Assembly: GCA_964059195.1 (NCBI GenBank)
Contig: CAXKWD010000005.1
Location: 141,819,686-141,883,685, forward strand
From: Ectobius pallidus
Taxonomy: Eukaryota; Arthropoda; Insecta; Blattodea; Ectobiidae
Direction: 5' to 3'
DNA: 64,000 bases
In this document: piece by piece, positions 59,201 to 64,000 of the stretch
How the letters are laid out: each line of letters begins with the position of its first letter
Position numbering within the stretch: position 1 is the stretch's first letter
Program-made: the position numbers and the translations under genes
Notes under the pieces: model-generated
Seen by the model: the letters and a program-made list of their open reading frames with translations, nothing else
What the model was told of the DNA's origin: nothing
Database searches by the model: none

Positions 59201-62200
59201 TTCTTCTTCTAAATATATGCTTACTGGAACTCTAAGATCTCATCTCATATCACAAGAAAATCAACAAATTTTAAACGATAAAGCAAATATGAATGTGGTT
59301 TTTAAAATACCTAGATTTTTACAACAGCTTCCAAATTGGGTTCATCCCACTGGTGTTGCCATCTTCAGGAGTTTGTTACTCTATTTGTTTGTAGCTAGAT
59401 GCCTGCCTTTCGGGAACAAGAAATTGAAATCTGTTTTTGCTCCATCACTATCACTACACTAAATTGTTCTCGAGTTTTCAAATTTTTTAACTGTGGAAAC
59501 TGAAGAGAAAAATTGTGTTATTTTACTATTCATCATTTACAACTAAAAGTAATTTATTTTCATTGCACACAATCGTGTTTTTGTAACAGTTATGTAGGAT
59601 ATTACCAGATTTTGTTTATAAAATAAGTGTTAATAAATATAAGTCTTCTCCTTCATATTATTAAGCATAAGGCTTTCATAAGAACAGATAGTGTTTGTTG
59701 TAAATACAGTAGAAACCCTAAAATTTTATAGGAAGTTTATATAGTGAAGTTAATGTCTTCAACAATGCTTTGTCTTCAAAATTACGTTCTAATTTCATAA
59801 GCTGTTTTATTAATTTTTACTTTTTAAAGCACCAACATTTCCAAATCGTTTTCCTAGCCGCTAACTAGACCTGTAGGGCTACACTGTTGTCTGTAATTGG
59901 TTATTGCTGAAAGAAAAACATGGTTGCTGGGATGTCGACATTCCACAGCTACTTGCTATTAATGACTTTCCAGGCCCTTTACCTGGATCCAATACATTTA
60001 TGTATCTTATTTATTAGGAATTAATTGGAACCATCAAGTATTTGATATTATTGACAAGATGTCACACAAACCGAGGTTGGTATAACAGAGCACTACTGTA
60101 CTATTCATTATAACAAAATTAATTCTGCCATTTGCAAGGGCTGTTAAAACATCTTGTGATTAGGCAGCAAATAGGATTTGAGGGTCAAGTTCATCTATGT
60201 CTGCCATAATGGCATCGTTTGTCATAAAGTGTCAAAACAACTTAGCTCCAGCCCCCCCCTCTCAAAAAATTAAAATCACTGTCGGATTCATGCTGATCTG
60301 TCTGTTCACTTGATCAAAATTATCCCTAAAGAGTTCATGCGGCTGCAGCATATATATGTGCAGTGTTCTGTCATGAGTCCTAGTTTAGTTATGCAGGACA
60401 TAGATAAGTTTTGGAAAATACGCACGTACAGCATCTGAATCCTGTTTAATGTCTTTCTGCTCTCCAAGATGAAAACCAAGGTTGAAGATTTGATACAGTT
60501 CAGAAAGTTCAATCAGATTTACTAAAATCCATGGAGAGAGAAGGCCTACCTCCATCTACTGGTAGATAGAAGGATTGGTGGGCATACAGTCAGGCTGGAA
60601 TTTATTTTTTTATGCTTGGTTGGCATCCATGTTGACTCCCATGGTTAGTCTTGAAAAATCGGAGGTGTTACCAATGATTGAACACCGGCCTACAGATTTA
60701 AAGTCAGCAATGCTAACCATTACAATACTTTTCAAATGAGAAGTCTTTTCCTTCACCGCCAATCACATGTACGGGCTAAAAGACTGCCGCTAGCCGTGAG
60801 AGTCTTCCCTCCGTCTCGCCGTCTCTGATTGGACCGCGTATCTATGCAGTTGAAGGACATAGGACTTGTCATCTGCAAAGCACCTTAGATTACGCAGAGT
60901 CCAGGCAGAATACCAAATACCAGGGAAAGACTGAGAGAATATTCACATGTGGCAAAATACCTAGGAGAGATTTTTCCCTTTCGGGGGGGAGACTGCTTGT
61001 AGGATGATGTTCATAAATGAGGCCTAAGTGCAGAGAAATTGTTTTTAGGGATACATTTCAGAAGATTTTGAGTAGTATATGGTTGACAGATAATGTGCAC
61101 TGTAATATGTGATTTACAAGGGATGTTTTGATAGAAACATCCTTAATTCCTTAGCAAGCCACAAGGCTGTCTGGGAAACTGTTCATATATATATATATAT
61201 ATATATATTTGAAAAATAGTTTAATGTGTGGAAATAAACAAGATTGTAAATAAATTTAATTTACTATATGAGTTGACATAAACACACTTTAATGCTTCAC
61301 TTACCATATTTTAGTATGACGTGTTTCAAGGAGTCTCCTCCCTATTTTCAAACACTCAAGGAGGCTCCTTGAAACGCTTCGTACTAAAATATGGTAAGTG
61401 AAGCATTTAAATGTGTTTATGTCAACTCATGTAGTAAATTAAATTTATTATAGTTGCTTCACTGTCTAAAGTTCCACCAAGTCTCTAAAGATTGTAAATA
61501 TCACTTCCGTTGTTTTTATTCCCTTTTGGTACTTACCAGTAGTGTTTCCAAACGTGCCTTATATGTTACCGCCTTTCCAAAGATGATGTGCTAAAAATCA
61601 ATGCTTTTTCGGTTGGGGGAAAAAAACTGCAATCCAACTGAATTAAAATGCTAAAATTACTGATGTGCAAGTCACTTCTGTCCAAAACCACTGCGAGGGT
61701 TAATTAAAATCTGATATCACAAACTTTTCATTTTATATATGGCATGGCACGGAAAGCATGAAAAAACCTTTCAGTTATTTTTATAAATGAAGGTCGATAA
61801 TTCCTACTTAAAATGTTATACTAGTGCTCACCACTTCAGTAACGTACAACATTATGCATGGCATAGGCGATTGATCCACTATGGCTACTTACACTATTCC
61901 CAAGCATCAAAATCTGCAACCATTTTGAATGCCAGTAGGGTTTGGATCTGTATGGCTTTGTGTAATTATATTTTATAATTTGAATATAATAATGTGGTAC
62001 TGCCATTTGAAATCAGAGCTGCTGCTTCATTTCACATTTCCTCATTTTCATGCCTATTTTACATAGAAAAAATGTTACTTTATAATTAAAAAATTAGACA
62101 GATTACTTCACTGTGAGATTGATTTCCTTTTTCTTCAAACTTACTTACAGAATGGCAATAGAAAATTCCTAGGCAAGCTGAAGGAATATTATCTATTTTA

Positions 62201-63238
62201 TGAAACTCGGAAGCTCATTGCTGCTCTTACATGAGCCTGCCATTTTACTCTATTTTGTGCTAACTCCAACCATTCCTTGCAATTCCTACTTCCCTTAAAT
62301 CTATATTAATATTGTCCTCCTACCTAAATCTAGATATTCTAAGTGGTCTCTTCCCTTCAGGTCTTCCAGTCAATATTTTTGAGATAGTCTTTCCTCCACC
62401 GTGCGTCCAACATGTTCGGCCCAATTCATTCTCCGTGATTTAATTACCCTAATTATATTTAGTGAAAAGTACAGGTTATGGAGTTCGTCATTATGCAGTT
62501 TTCTCCAGTCTCTGCTTTCATGTCTCTTAGGTCCCAATATTTTCCTAAGCACCCTGTTTTCAATCACATTCAGATTATGTTCTTCCCGAAGAGTAAGGAA
62601 CCATGTCTTACATCCGTATAATACAACCGGCACGATAATGGTCTTATAAATTTTTATTTTTAGATTTCTGGACAGAAGACGAGAAGATAAAAGTTTCTGA
62701 ATTGCATTCTCTTTTCTTCATATTGTATTAAAATTCAGGTAACTCTAATATTATAGACTTTCCTATACTTAAGTTTACTGGTGTTGAAGGCAGTTGATTG
62801 AAATGCTGAATTCGTATGGTGTGCACTGCCGTTTGCTCAGTGTGTTTTAAATTTCCACTAACCACCAACTTTAGCTGATCACTTGTTCTGTAGCACACTT
62901 TCCTTTTGATCTAAAATATTCTAGCACAAGTATTCTGGCATCTTTTTTAAATGTGAAATATTTTCTCTCACCTTGAAAGTAATTTACTTTCTCGCATTTC
63001 CTATTGGGTGGAATAAAAGAACATATATATAGGCCTACATAACTGGTAGAAAAAAAATTTGTAATAAAGTTTTTATTGTTTCAGTCACTGTCAGTCAGAG
63101 AATTCTCGGAGGTCTCTGCGAAGCATTGTTAAGTTACATTCCCTGGACCTTGATACAACCCCTTTGAAGTCTAGTTCCGGTGGAAAATCCCTTGAAGAAG
63201 GAAGCAAGATGTTGCTGCAACAAAAAGAAAGTTTAGAG
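26233..63238 (+). CDS. chif: chiffon / DBF4-type CDC7 kinase activator, first eight coding exons
   Basis: Exons 26233-26275, 26362-26474, 32831-33028, 36202-36315, 38635-38753, 46518-46706, 51417-51656 and 63085-63238 join in consistent phase to 390 codons with AG/GT at every junction. Motif N (BRCT-like) spans about residues 30-85 (NKRFYLDLKSHVATNSLEQK, SVEWFLVKEVNYVVTDRPQW). Motif M is at about 186-205 (NPYIKLENIS plus NKYRPHYKE, split by an intron). The CCHH zinc finger, motif C, has C284, C287, H297 and H303 (GYCEICQ...RTHVQSERH). DBF4 binds and activates CDC7 to phosphorylate MCM at replication origins. The start at 26233 is the first in-frame Met, and the 5' end is not proven. Insect chiffon proteins are much longer than vertebrate DBF4 and carry a C-terminal part that works with Gcn5; that part would lie beyond 64000. 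Chiffon is the best name; plain DBF4 is the alternative. Confidence 0.9.
26362..26474 (+). CDS. chif: chiffon exon 2: start of motif N
   Basis: The acceptor is TTTTTTTAG and the donor GTAAGT. It encodes GRSQHRSPKPLQNKRFYLDL then KSHVATNSLEQKLKSLGA, the first half of the DBF4 motif N BRCT-like fold. It leaves in phase 0. Confidence 0.9.
26475..28026. other. chiffon intron, no gene seen
   Basis: No coding region was recognised. AACAGAGGTTTTACTGTA at about 27326-27342 is an isolated Tigger-like transposon terminus. Confidence 0.4.
28064..28135 (-). ncRNA. tRNA-like module 1
   Basis: Reverse complement of module 2 with one or two differences. Acceptor stem, D arm (GCTC...GAGC), anticodon stem TTGGC/GCCAA and T arm CTGGG/CCCAG are all present. 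Probably the head of a retroposon and not a working tRNA gene. Confidence 0.7.
28196..28267 (+). ncRNA. tRNA-like module 2
   Basis: A full cloverleaf can be drawn: acceptor TCCGGCT with TGTCAGA (weakened), D arm GCTC/GAGC, anticodon arm TTGGC-GCGAATA-GCCAA, T arm CTGGG-TTCAAGT-CCCAG. The A box TAGCTCAGTTGGTAGAG and B box GGTTCAAGTCC are intact. Loop position 33 is C instead of the invariant U, arguing against a real tRNA; formally the anticodon would be GAA. Confidence 0.7.
28496..28567 (+). ncRNA. tRNA-like module 3
   Basis: Same as module 2 except for an acceptor 3' strand TGTCGGA, which restores pairing, and anticodon loop ACGAATA. It lies exactly 300 bp after module 2. Confidence 0.7.
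28707..29132. mobile_element. MITE-like element, copy B
   Basis: It starts CAGTGTGTTCTTTTTTAAA and ends TTTAAAAAAAGATCACACTG, good inverted repeats. The family is shared with copy A (24915-25352) in opposite orientation. The GTAAAGTGCTTTAC blocks near each end are palindromic. No coding capacity. Confidence 0.75.
29133..32376. other. chiffon intron, mostly unidentified
   Basis: No gene is seen. Positions 29820-30010 include CATGACACTTCATGCAATAA and GCTGCAGCAC, resembling the interior of the copy A/B MITE family, so a third decayed copy is likely. A short CA repeat lies at 31722-31737. Positions 30660-31320 are less AT-rich but unrecognised. Confidence 0.4.
32377..32490 (-). mobile_element. 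decayed fragment of the 11-kb SINE family
   Basis: ATGTCCCTGGAGGGTCAAGG, GCTGCGTCAT, AGGCAGATGGAAGGATGG and AAGTAGCTCCTCA match the body of the SINE at 11062-11373 in the same orientation. The tRNA head is missing. Confidence 0.75.
32831..33028 (+). CDS. chif: chiffon exon 3: end of motif N
   Basis: The acceptor is TGTTCACAG and the donor GTAAGT; phase 0 at both ends. It encodes SVEWFLVKEVNYVVTDRPQW, completing the BRCT-like motif N, followed by a low-complexity Gly/Ser/Pro linker ending VKRS. Confidence 0.92.
33029..34653. other. chiffon intron, no gene seen
   Basis: TACTTCCTCT and AGAGGAAGTA at 33138-33181 form a loose hairpin, and GAGGAAGTATTGTGTTCGAC resembles a DNA-transposon end, but no partner was found. 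A TG repeat lies at 34268-34287. A lone Tigger-like end (GGGGTTTTACTGTA) is at about 34343-34356. Confidence 0.35.
34830..34941 (-). pseudogene. Tc3-like transposase C-terminal fragment, left arm
   Basis: The reverse strand gives VYRSVSHTLEELKDNITREI then NFISEAELMHMKEK, the C-terminal helix region of Tc3/mariner-type transposases. The usual final block is deleted and the frame runs on into the terminal repeat, making a 209-codon chance ORF. Confidence 0.6.
34970..35127 (+). pseudogene. Tc3-like transposase C-terminal fragment, right arm
   Basis: With one small frame shift the + strand gives LEELKDNIT, MNSVSEAELMHVKENFLKRC and EYCVDARGEHFQHLL followed by a stop. The GEHFQHLL ending is typical of Tc3-like transposases. 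Confidence 0.65.
35303..36201. other. chiffon intron, no gene seen
   Basis: AT-rich sequence without recognisable features up to the acceptor TCATTTTCAG. Confidence 0.4.
36202..36315 (+). CDS. chif: chiffon exon 4
   Basis: The acceptor is TCATTTTCAG and the donor GTGAGT; phase 0 at both ends. It encodes KTRAEAMLERARLQPQQS, a charged helix, then NAARWNIPIWPLEK. The IPIWPLEK block precedes motif M in animal DBF4 proteins. Confidence 0.9.
36873..36980. mobile_element. 108-bp palindromic MITE with TA duplication
   Basis: CAGTGCCTTATTTTTGACTG and CAGTCAAAAATAAGGGACTG are inverted ends continuing inward (GGTGGC, CGGGAGGTAGCTGC) for about 45 bp. TA lies on each side (36871-36872 and 36981-36982), as in Tc1/mariner MITEs. 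Only about 15 bp separate the arms. Confidence 0.88.
36983..38634. other. chiffon intron, no gene seen
   Basis: Only a short palindrome GGTTCACTATATAGGTGAACC near 37930 was noted. Confidence 0.4.
38635..38753 (+). CDS. chif: chiffon exon 5: start of motif M
   Basis: The acceptor is TGTGTCACAG and the donor GTGAGT. It encodes VLKWLDKIREKCLKPST, a Ser/Thr-rich spacer, and NPYIKLENIS, the first half of the proline-rich motif M that binds CDC7. It leaves with two bases (AA) completed by C of the next exon. Confidence 0.92.
38797..38945 (+). mobile_element. tRNA-derived SINE, second family
   Basis: GCGAGGTGGCTGAGATGGT gives an A-box-like start and AGATTTGAACCTC a B-box-like element. The body is GGCCAATTTGACTTGAG, TTTCCCCGG and GATATTTACTTACC. 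A shorter copy is at 13038-13125. No exact duplication was found; LINE sequence begins shortly afterwards. Confidence 0.75.
39006..39381 (+). mobile_element. 3' fragment of a non-LTR retrotransposon
   Basis: An open frame to the stop at 39336 encodes SFFGHIMRTPETRLTRKIVE, then a lysine/arginine-rich tail with RSERMKNYWANRKG. The FGHIMR block is the usual C-terminal region of RTE-like and related LINE proteins. A GAAGAAGAAGAAG tail at about 39366 fits the short-repeat tails of such elements. A related fragment is at 4458-4715. 5'-truncated. Confidence 0.75.
39382..40418. other. chiffon intron, no gene seen
   Basis: No coding or repeat structure was recognised. Confidence 0.4.
40431..40704. 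mobile_element. palindromic Penelope-/retrozyme-like retroposon
   Basis: The direct repeat TTACATTCATCC (40419-40430 and 40705-40716) bounds a 274-bp unit. The left arm (40431 to about 40536) is the near-exact reverse complement of the right arm (about 40559-40668). A unique 36-nt tail (40669-40704) is present only at the right. Each arm carries a hammerhead-ribozyme-like core. The family assignment is inference. Confidence 0.75.
40563..40616 (+). ncRNA. hammerhead-ribozyme-like motif
   Basis: CTGAGGA at 40572-40578 fits the core CUGANGA. Stem II is AGTCAC/GTGACT with loop AAGG, then GAAA at 40596-40599. A minimal stem III CTACGTAG is followed by TC (40608-40609), the expected cleavage position, and stem I can pair GTAG with CTAG. 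One unpaired T at 40579 departs from the standard 10.1-11.1 pair, so activity is uncertain. The same motif is on the minus strand at about 40487-40532. Confidence 0.5.
40787..41075. repeat. diverged direct duplication, about 180-bp period
   Basis: ACGGCTGCCAGATGGATTGAG at 40787 recurs as ACGGCTTCCAAATGGATTGAG at about 40967. CTTTCTGTCAG-AGAT-GCATGA and ATGCCTTA follow in both. Old, unclassified duplication next to the 41101 hAT element. Confidence 0.65.
41675..43095 (-). mobile_element. 5'-truncated non-LTR retrotransposon inside the hAT element
   Basis: The reverse strand carries the second half of a reverse transcriptase gene and a 3' tail TTATTATTATTATATTATG, a short-repeat tail in place of poly(A). 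The 5' side stops within the RT domain. It is nested in the hAT element and therefore younger. The clade is jockey/CR1-like by appearance only. Confidence 0.75.
41965..43090 (-). pseudogene. reverse transcriptase C-terminal portion (LINE)
   Basis: The frame reads in from truncated sequence with LFFDLTKAFDCV (RT motif A), then YGIPQGSVLGPLLFIIYVND (motif B) and ISFADDT (the catalytic FADD box), FLGIWVD (thumb), and a C-terminal domain ending SYLINKCMYSLDEL before a stop at 41965. The first Met of the open frame is at 43035, but the real protein began further upstream and is missing, including the endonuclease. The 356-codon stretch is uninterrupted, so the insertion is fairly recent. It is on the strand opposite to chiffon. 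Confidence 0.85.
43302..43322. repeat. homopolymer T run
   Basis: About 21 consecutive T. It lies in the hAT interior right of the LINE. Confidence 0.9.
44788..44938. mobile_element. 151-bp MITE
   Basis: GTTGGGAGCTGACGAGATGA at the left and its inverse TATCTCGTCAGCTCCCAAC at the right are near-perfect terminal repeats. The target duplication is not clear. No coding sequence. Confidence 0.8.
45578..46053. mobile_element. DNA transposon remnant with CCGTATTG-type inverted ends
   Basis: The left end CCATATTGGCCTGAATGTAAG is inverted at the right as CATCTTATATTCAATACGG, and GTCTTATATG repeats near the right end. A similar single end, CCGTATTTATCCGAATATAAG, occurs at 41550 in the hAT element. 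No clean target duplication. Confidence 0.6.
46518..46706 (+). CDS. chif: chiffon exon 6: end of motif M
   Basis: The acceptor is GCATTACAG (ending at 46517) and the donor GTGAGT. The first base completes AAC, then KYRPHYKELSEW finishes motif M. GGCPFSPP follows, then a lysine-rich low-complexity linker. It leaves with two bases (AG). Confidence 0.92.
46707..49116. other. chiffon intron, no gene seen
   Basis: It contains a C run near 47377, an A run at about 47857-47875 and a short duplication CCTTATAAAA near 47922. Nothing else was recognised. Confidence 0.4.
49117..49493. mobile_element. TIR element containing a 61-bp triplicate
   Basis: CATAGGCGTAACC at the left and GGTACGCCTATG at the right are inverted ends. 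Inside are G/C homopolymer runs and three tandem 61-bp units at 49186-49368. No clear duplication at the borders and no coding region. Confidence 0.65.
49186..49368. repeat. three tandem 61-bp repeats with GC hairpins
   Basis: Units start at 49186, 49247 and 49308. Each opens with the palindrome CCGGGGGTCCTCCCCCGG (a GTCGTCC variant in unit 2) and closes with AACGAGTTTTAAGCTT. The units differ at only a few positions. Confidence 0.92.
49494..51416. other. chiffon intron, unidentified sequence
   Basis: Positions 49500-49870 are less AT-rich (for example GGAGGTGTGACGTCATACCG) and may be repeat-derived. CTGAAGATGGTGC...GCACTCCGAAAG at 50289-50317 looks like a decayed hammerhead-type core. No gene is seen. 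Confidence 0.35.
51417..51656 (+). CDS. chif: chiffon exon 7: DBF4 zinc finger (motif C)
   Basis: The acceptor is ATTTCTTCAG and the donor GTAGGT. Within residues 259-338, GYCEICQVQYLDQRTHVQSE and RHTQF give C-x2-C-x9-H-x5-H, the DBF4-type finger that binds CDC7. SLDHLISQGP follows. It leaves with two bases (AG). Confidence 0.95.
51657..53004. other. chiffon intron, no gene seen
   Basis: AT-rich sequence up to the Sola-like element, with no recognisable coding region or repeat. Confidence 0.4.
53009..53542 (+). repeat. left long terminal inverted repeat of the Sola-like element
   Basis: It ends near CACTTAATTCTAAAAT, matched in inverse by ATTTTAGAATTAAGTG at about 56236. The paired ORFs in opposite frames in both repeats are shadows of this inverted copy. 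Confidence 0.88.
53800..56163 (+). CDS. Sola-like transposase, intact ORF
   Basis: The open frame runs from 53689. The Met at 53800 is the better start: it follows TATTTCCCCAG, a 3' splice-site-like sequence, and opens MAEKVSETAKIFCCNP, giving 787 residues. An N-terminal cysteine/histidine-rich region (FCCNPFKKDRH, KICDSCRKEL) suggests a zinc-binding domain. A helix-turn-helix-like stretch follows (WSCSEIQNEFQVSNRMARKA). The catalytic region has CMDFAENYSF, YFSDGAAAQFKN and HGKGVCDGLGGTVKRL, giving a D-D-D triad at about D457, D540 and D581. A C-terminal CENNNHWWLGVVVD block looks like a small beta-barrel domain. The frame is uninterrupted and the terminal repeats are nearly identical, so the copy is young and possibly active. 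It lies in a chiffon intron, same strand. The superfamily call is from remembered features, without a search. Confidence 0.8.
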   Translation: MAEKVSETAKIFCCNPFKKDRHQGVKRSVRPVTDWMCDMFDTIVVGMKICDSCRKELSKQKQVTDTTDDCLVPVANTTRPTNVDESFVALDVTLEYLNKSLSSLEESPVAKRKLQMKSYCDKKYSKIKKCLTEKVLTAASTNTEKTVDHKSESCEVICQLKEKFQEENISVSEKLQILTVLPKSWSCSEIQNEFQVSNRMARKAKALVKAKGILATPNPKPGKVLNESVIEKVIGFYNSDDVSRLMPGKKDFVSVKTGDSSRIHVQKRLVMGNLKEVYELFKNKNPTDKIGFSKFADLRPKHCVLAGGSGTHTVCVCTVHQNVKLMLQVLKSKQITLNDGTDISNYNSCLAKLMCEEPGTACHLNECPSCPGVDNLKDELQLLLDNELVDNITYKQWVSVDRCNLVTFIKTADEFIETLCEQLLILKRHSFIARRQAEYYNHLKQNIGVNEAVVCMDFAENYSFVLQDEAQSFHWNNDQATIFPIAVYYNDHNIHYKSIVCISECLQHDTTAVHLFQKRLISHLKLEVIRDLKKIYYFSDGAAAQFKNRKNFSNLCHHVHDFGIEAEWHFYATAHGKGVCDGLGGTVKRLAGKASLQRPYEHQIMTPAQLFTWSEENIDSMQFFFFNEAQYNKEEKILADRFLSTKAIPGTQKFHSFIPLSDKVLLTKVFSRSEQSSTFSVLGPRVQQRLKLAEVKGYVTCENNNHWWLGVVVDKNETAQIVELMFLHPAGPSPSFTFKSDCPNKLTVPLSQILTLVQPTCPTGRSYYLSKEEMDAATMALENYCRQ
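56239..56776 (-). repeat. right long terminal inverted repeat of the Sola-like element
   Basis: Inverted partner of 53009-53542. It keeps the roughly 10 bp near the tip (CAAAATTGACAAAAAATTGG) that are lost on the left. Confidence 0.88.
57045..57220 (+). other. isolated exon-like open frame of unknown nature
   Basis: It is bordered by TTACTGTTTCAG and by GTAGGT. The frame reads SVEFSLNVENWKAEDDEAYI then YQGLPAISAVCLAPDDILVQ, non-repetitive and protein-like. The preceding chiffon exon ends in a phase that would hit TAG after three codons here, so it is not an in-frame chiffon exon. It could belong to a decayed element, a nested gene, or be chance. I do not recognise it. Confidence 0.25.
57505..58099. 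mobile_element. Harbinger-related MITE
   Basis: GTCCCACGATCCAGTTTTTG at the left is inverted at the right as CCAAAAAATTGGATCATGGGA. Its left 210 bp match the right end of the 5020-6943 element, including the word GTGACCCGCATGACCTAG. About 595 bp, non-coding. Confidence 0.72.
58100..60524. other. chiffon intron, no gene seen
   Basis: A hairpin ATATTATATATTAAACTT/AAGTTTAATATATAATAT lies at 58445-58503. A CA repeat is at 59078-59095. CAGTAGAAACCCTA at 59708 resembles a Tigger-like end. No gene was recognised. Confidence 0.4.
60525..60740 (-). mobile_element. degenerate copy of the 11-kb SINE family
   Basis: GGTAGATAGAAGGATTGGTGG, AAATCGGAGGTGTTACC and CAGCAATGCTAACCAT match, with many substitutions, the body and tRNA head of the 11062-11373 SINE in the same orientation. 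Confidence 0.7.
61184..61208. repeat. TA dinucleotide repeat
   Basis: About 12 TA units. Confidence 0.9.
61253..61487. mobile_element. palindromic retroposon with 13-bp duplication
   Basis: The direct repeat AAGATTGTAAATA (61240-61252 and 61488-61500) bounds a 235-bp unit. Left and right arms are inverted copies (TTGACATAAACACA against TGTGTTTATGTCAA; ACTTACCATATTTTAGTA against its inverse). The right side alone has a tail, about 61451-61487, resembling that of the 40431-40704 element (CTTCACTGT, TTCTA/CTCTA end). A decayed hammerhead-like core (AAGGAGGCTCCTTGAAACG) is at the centre. Confidence 0.75.
61501..62149. other. chiffon intron, no gene seen
   Basis: AT-rich sequence without recognisable features. 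Confidence 0.4.
62150..62710 (-). mobile_element. 3' end of a LINE, same family as 13312-13960
   Basis: The reverse strand encodes VVLYGCKTWFLTLREEHNLN, VIENRVLRKILGPKRHE and WRKLHNDELHNLY before decaying. The 3' end GAACTTCCGAGTTTC...TTGCCATTCTGTAAGTAAG matches the + copy at 13885-13955. 5'-truncated near 62710 and inactive. Confidence 0.8.
63085..63238 (+). CDS. chif: chiffon exon 8, last in window
   Basis: The acceptor is TTTATTGTTTCAG and the donor GTAAAA. The first base completes AGT, then HCQSENSRRSLRSIVKLHSL and LLQQKESLE in phase with exon 7. It is low in recognisable domains, as expected for the region after the zinc finger. It leaves in phase 0 and the gene continues beyond the window. 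Confidence 0.75.
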
Positions 63239-64000
63239 GTAAAAGAAACTTAAATTCTTAATTACAAGTAGTTGTCAAAGCTTTTTTACCGAATCCTGTC
63301 TTGAAATTTTGGTGACAGATTGCATGTGATATAAGCTATAACATATAACAAAGCCATGTACACAAAACTGGTTGCTTGTACCCTCTGAAATGGAAGCGAG
63401 AACTTAAATAGTAAGGTCTTTTGTGGTACAGGTAGACATTACTGGTTGAGGTGTAGACTTATACAAAAAAGGCTCATCAACCCAACTGTTACTTAGTACA
63501 GTACAATGCATTGTAGACCCAATTTTTTAAAAATGCACATAATAAACTTGAAAACATTCTGTTCACGAATTAAAGTAATAAATAATAAGATAAAAGACAT
63601 GATATTTTGGTAGATAGTTGCTGAATGTAACCCAAATTTATATCCAGATTGCTCAAAAACTATTCAAACATGAAACAGTATACATTCCAAAATGTACTGT
63701 ATTATCTAACCCAAAACAAAAATGTTAACAAAATTAACACACAAATTTATTGCTTTTCCTCATGAAGTCAGCCATTGATAATGCATTGTATTGACGTACA
63801 CTCATAACAGACTGACACTGTATATGTCTACAAGTTTTATTGAGGATTATGACACATCTTAAAAACATTAAATTGGTAATCCCTATGTTATTTTTCTCTG
63901 AGAAGTAAATTTAGCAGGAAAATTAATAGATTTTGAAAAACAAATTTAAAATATTTAAAATAAATTTTAAATAATGCTTTGCATGTAGTGTGGAGGAGAA
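63239..64000. other. chiffon intron to the window edge
   Basis: AT-rich, no coding region or repeat recognised. Confidence 0.4.

Noticed and set aside
59217..59462. 81-codon + ORF
   Set aside because: No recognisable protein pattern or splice context. The reverse strand contains CCTGAAGATGGCAACACC, so it may be repeat-derived, but the evidence is too weak to annotate.
1..64000. CRISPR arrays, operons, ribosome binding sites, prophage
   Set aside because: Split genes with GT..AG introns and eukaryotic transposons show this is animal nuclear DNA. The tandem repeats present have no spacer structure.

Overview
The window is nuclear DNA of an animal, almost certainly an insect. It is AT-rich, has small exons with GT..AG introns several kilobases long, and is dense in transposable elements. 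The non-LTR retrotransposon tails, piggyBac, Sola-like, hAT, pogo/mariner and tRNA-SINE relics together suggest a large, repeat-rich genome such as a cockroach or termite. The order is an inference; no species can be named from the sequence alone.

Two host genes are on the + strand. (1) Positions 3024-18001 hold the last six coding exons of an F-box/leucine-rich-repeat protein resembling FBXL4. All junction phases agree; 299 residues and the stop are present, and the N-terminal half with the F-box lies left of the window. (2) Positions 26233-63238 hold the first eight coding exons of a DBF4-type regulatory subunit of the CDC7 kinase (chiffon in insects). Motif N, motif M and the CCHH zinc finger (motif C) appear in order, 390 residues in continuous phase, and the gene runs off the right edge. 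Its likely promoter/5' UTR (25353-26232) carries two near-consensus E2F sites. No other host gene is supported; one isolated exon-like ORF at 57045-57220 stays open.

Nearly everything else is mobile-element sequence in introns and between the genes. FBXL4 part: a deleted pogo-like element (59-1453), a hAT MITE with perfect 8-bp duplication (2210-2835), a Harbinger relic (5020-6943), a Ty3/gypsy relic (9090-11560) interrupted by a tRNA-SINE with 12-bp duplication (11062-11373), a LINE tail (13312-13960) and a piggyBac relic between TTAA sites (14590-16696). Between the genes: a hAT MITE (20962-21650), a 103-bp palindrome and one of a pair of inverted MITEs. Chiffon introns: a three-module tRNA-like composite (28040-28647), a fold-back mariner built from two 3' halves (34656-35300), small palindromic MITEs, LINE tails, a hAT element invaded by a LINE (41101-43810), and a Sola-like DNA transposon (53009-56776) with an intact transposase ORF, long inverted repeats and a perfect TCTT duplication.

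The most unusual signal is an architecture shared by three loci (28040-28647, 40431-40704, 61253-61487). In each, an inverted partial copy is followed by a forward copy, only the forward copy carries a unique 36-56 nt tail, and the whole is bounded by a perfect 12-13 bp direct repeat. The 40.5-kb member contains a hammerhead-ribozyme-like core on both strands, which points to Penelope-like or retrozyme-like retroposition.
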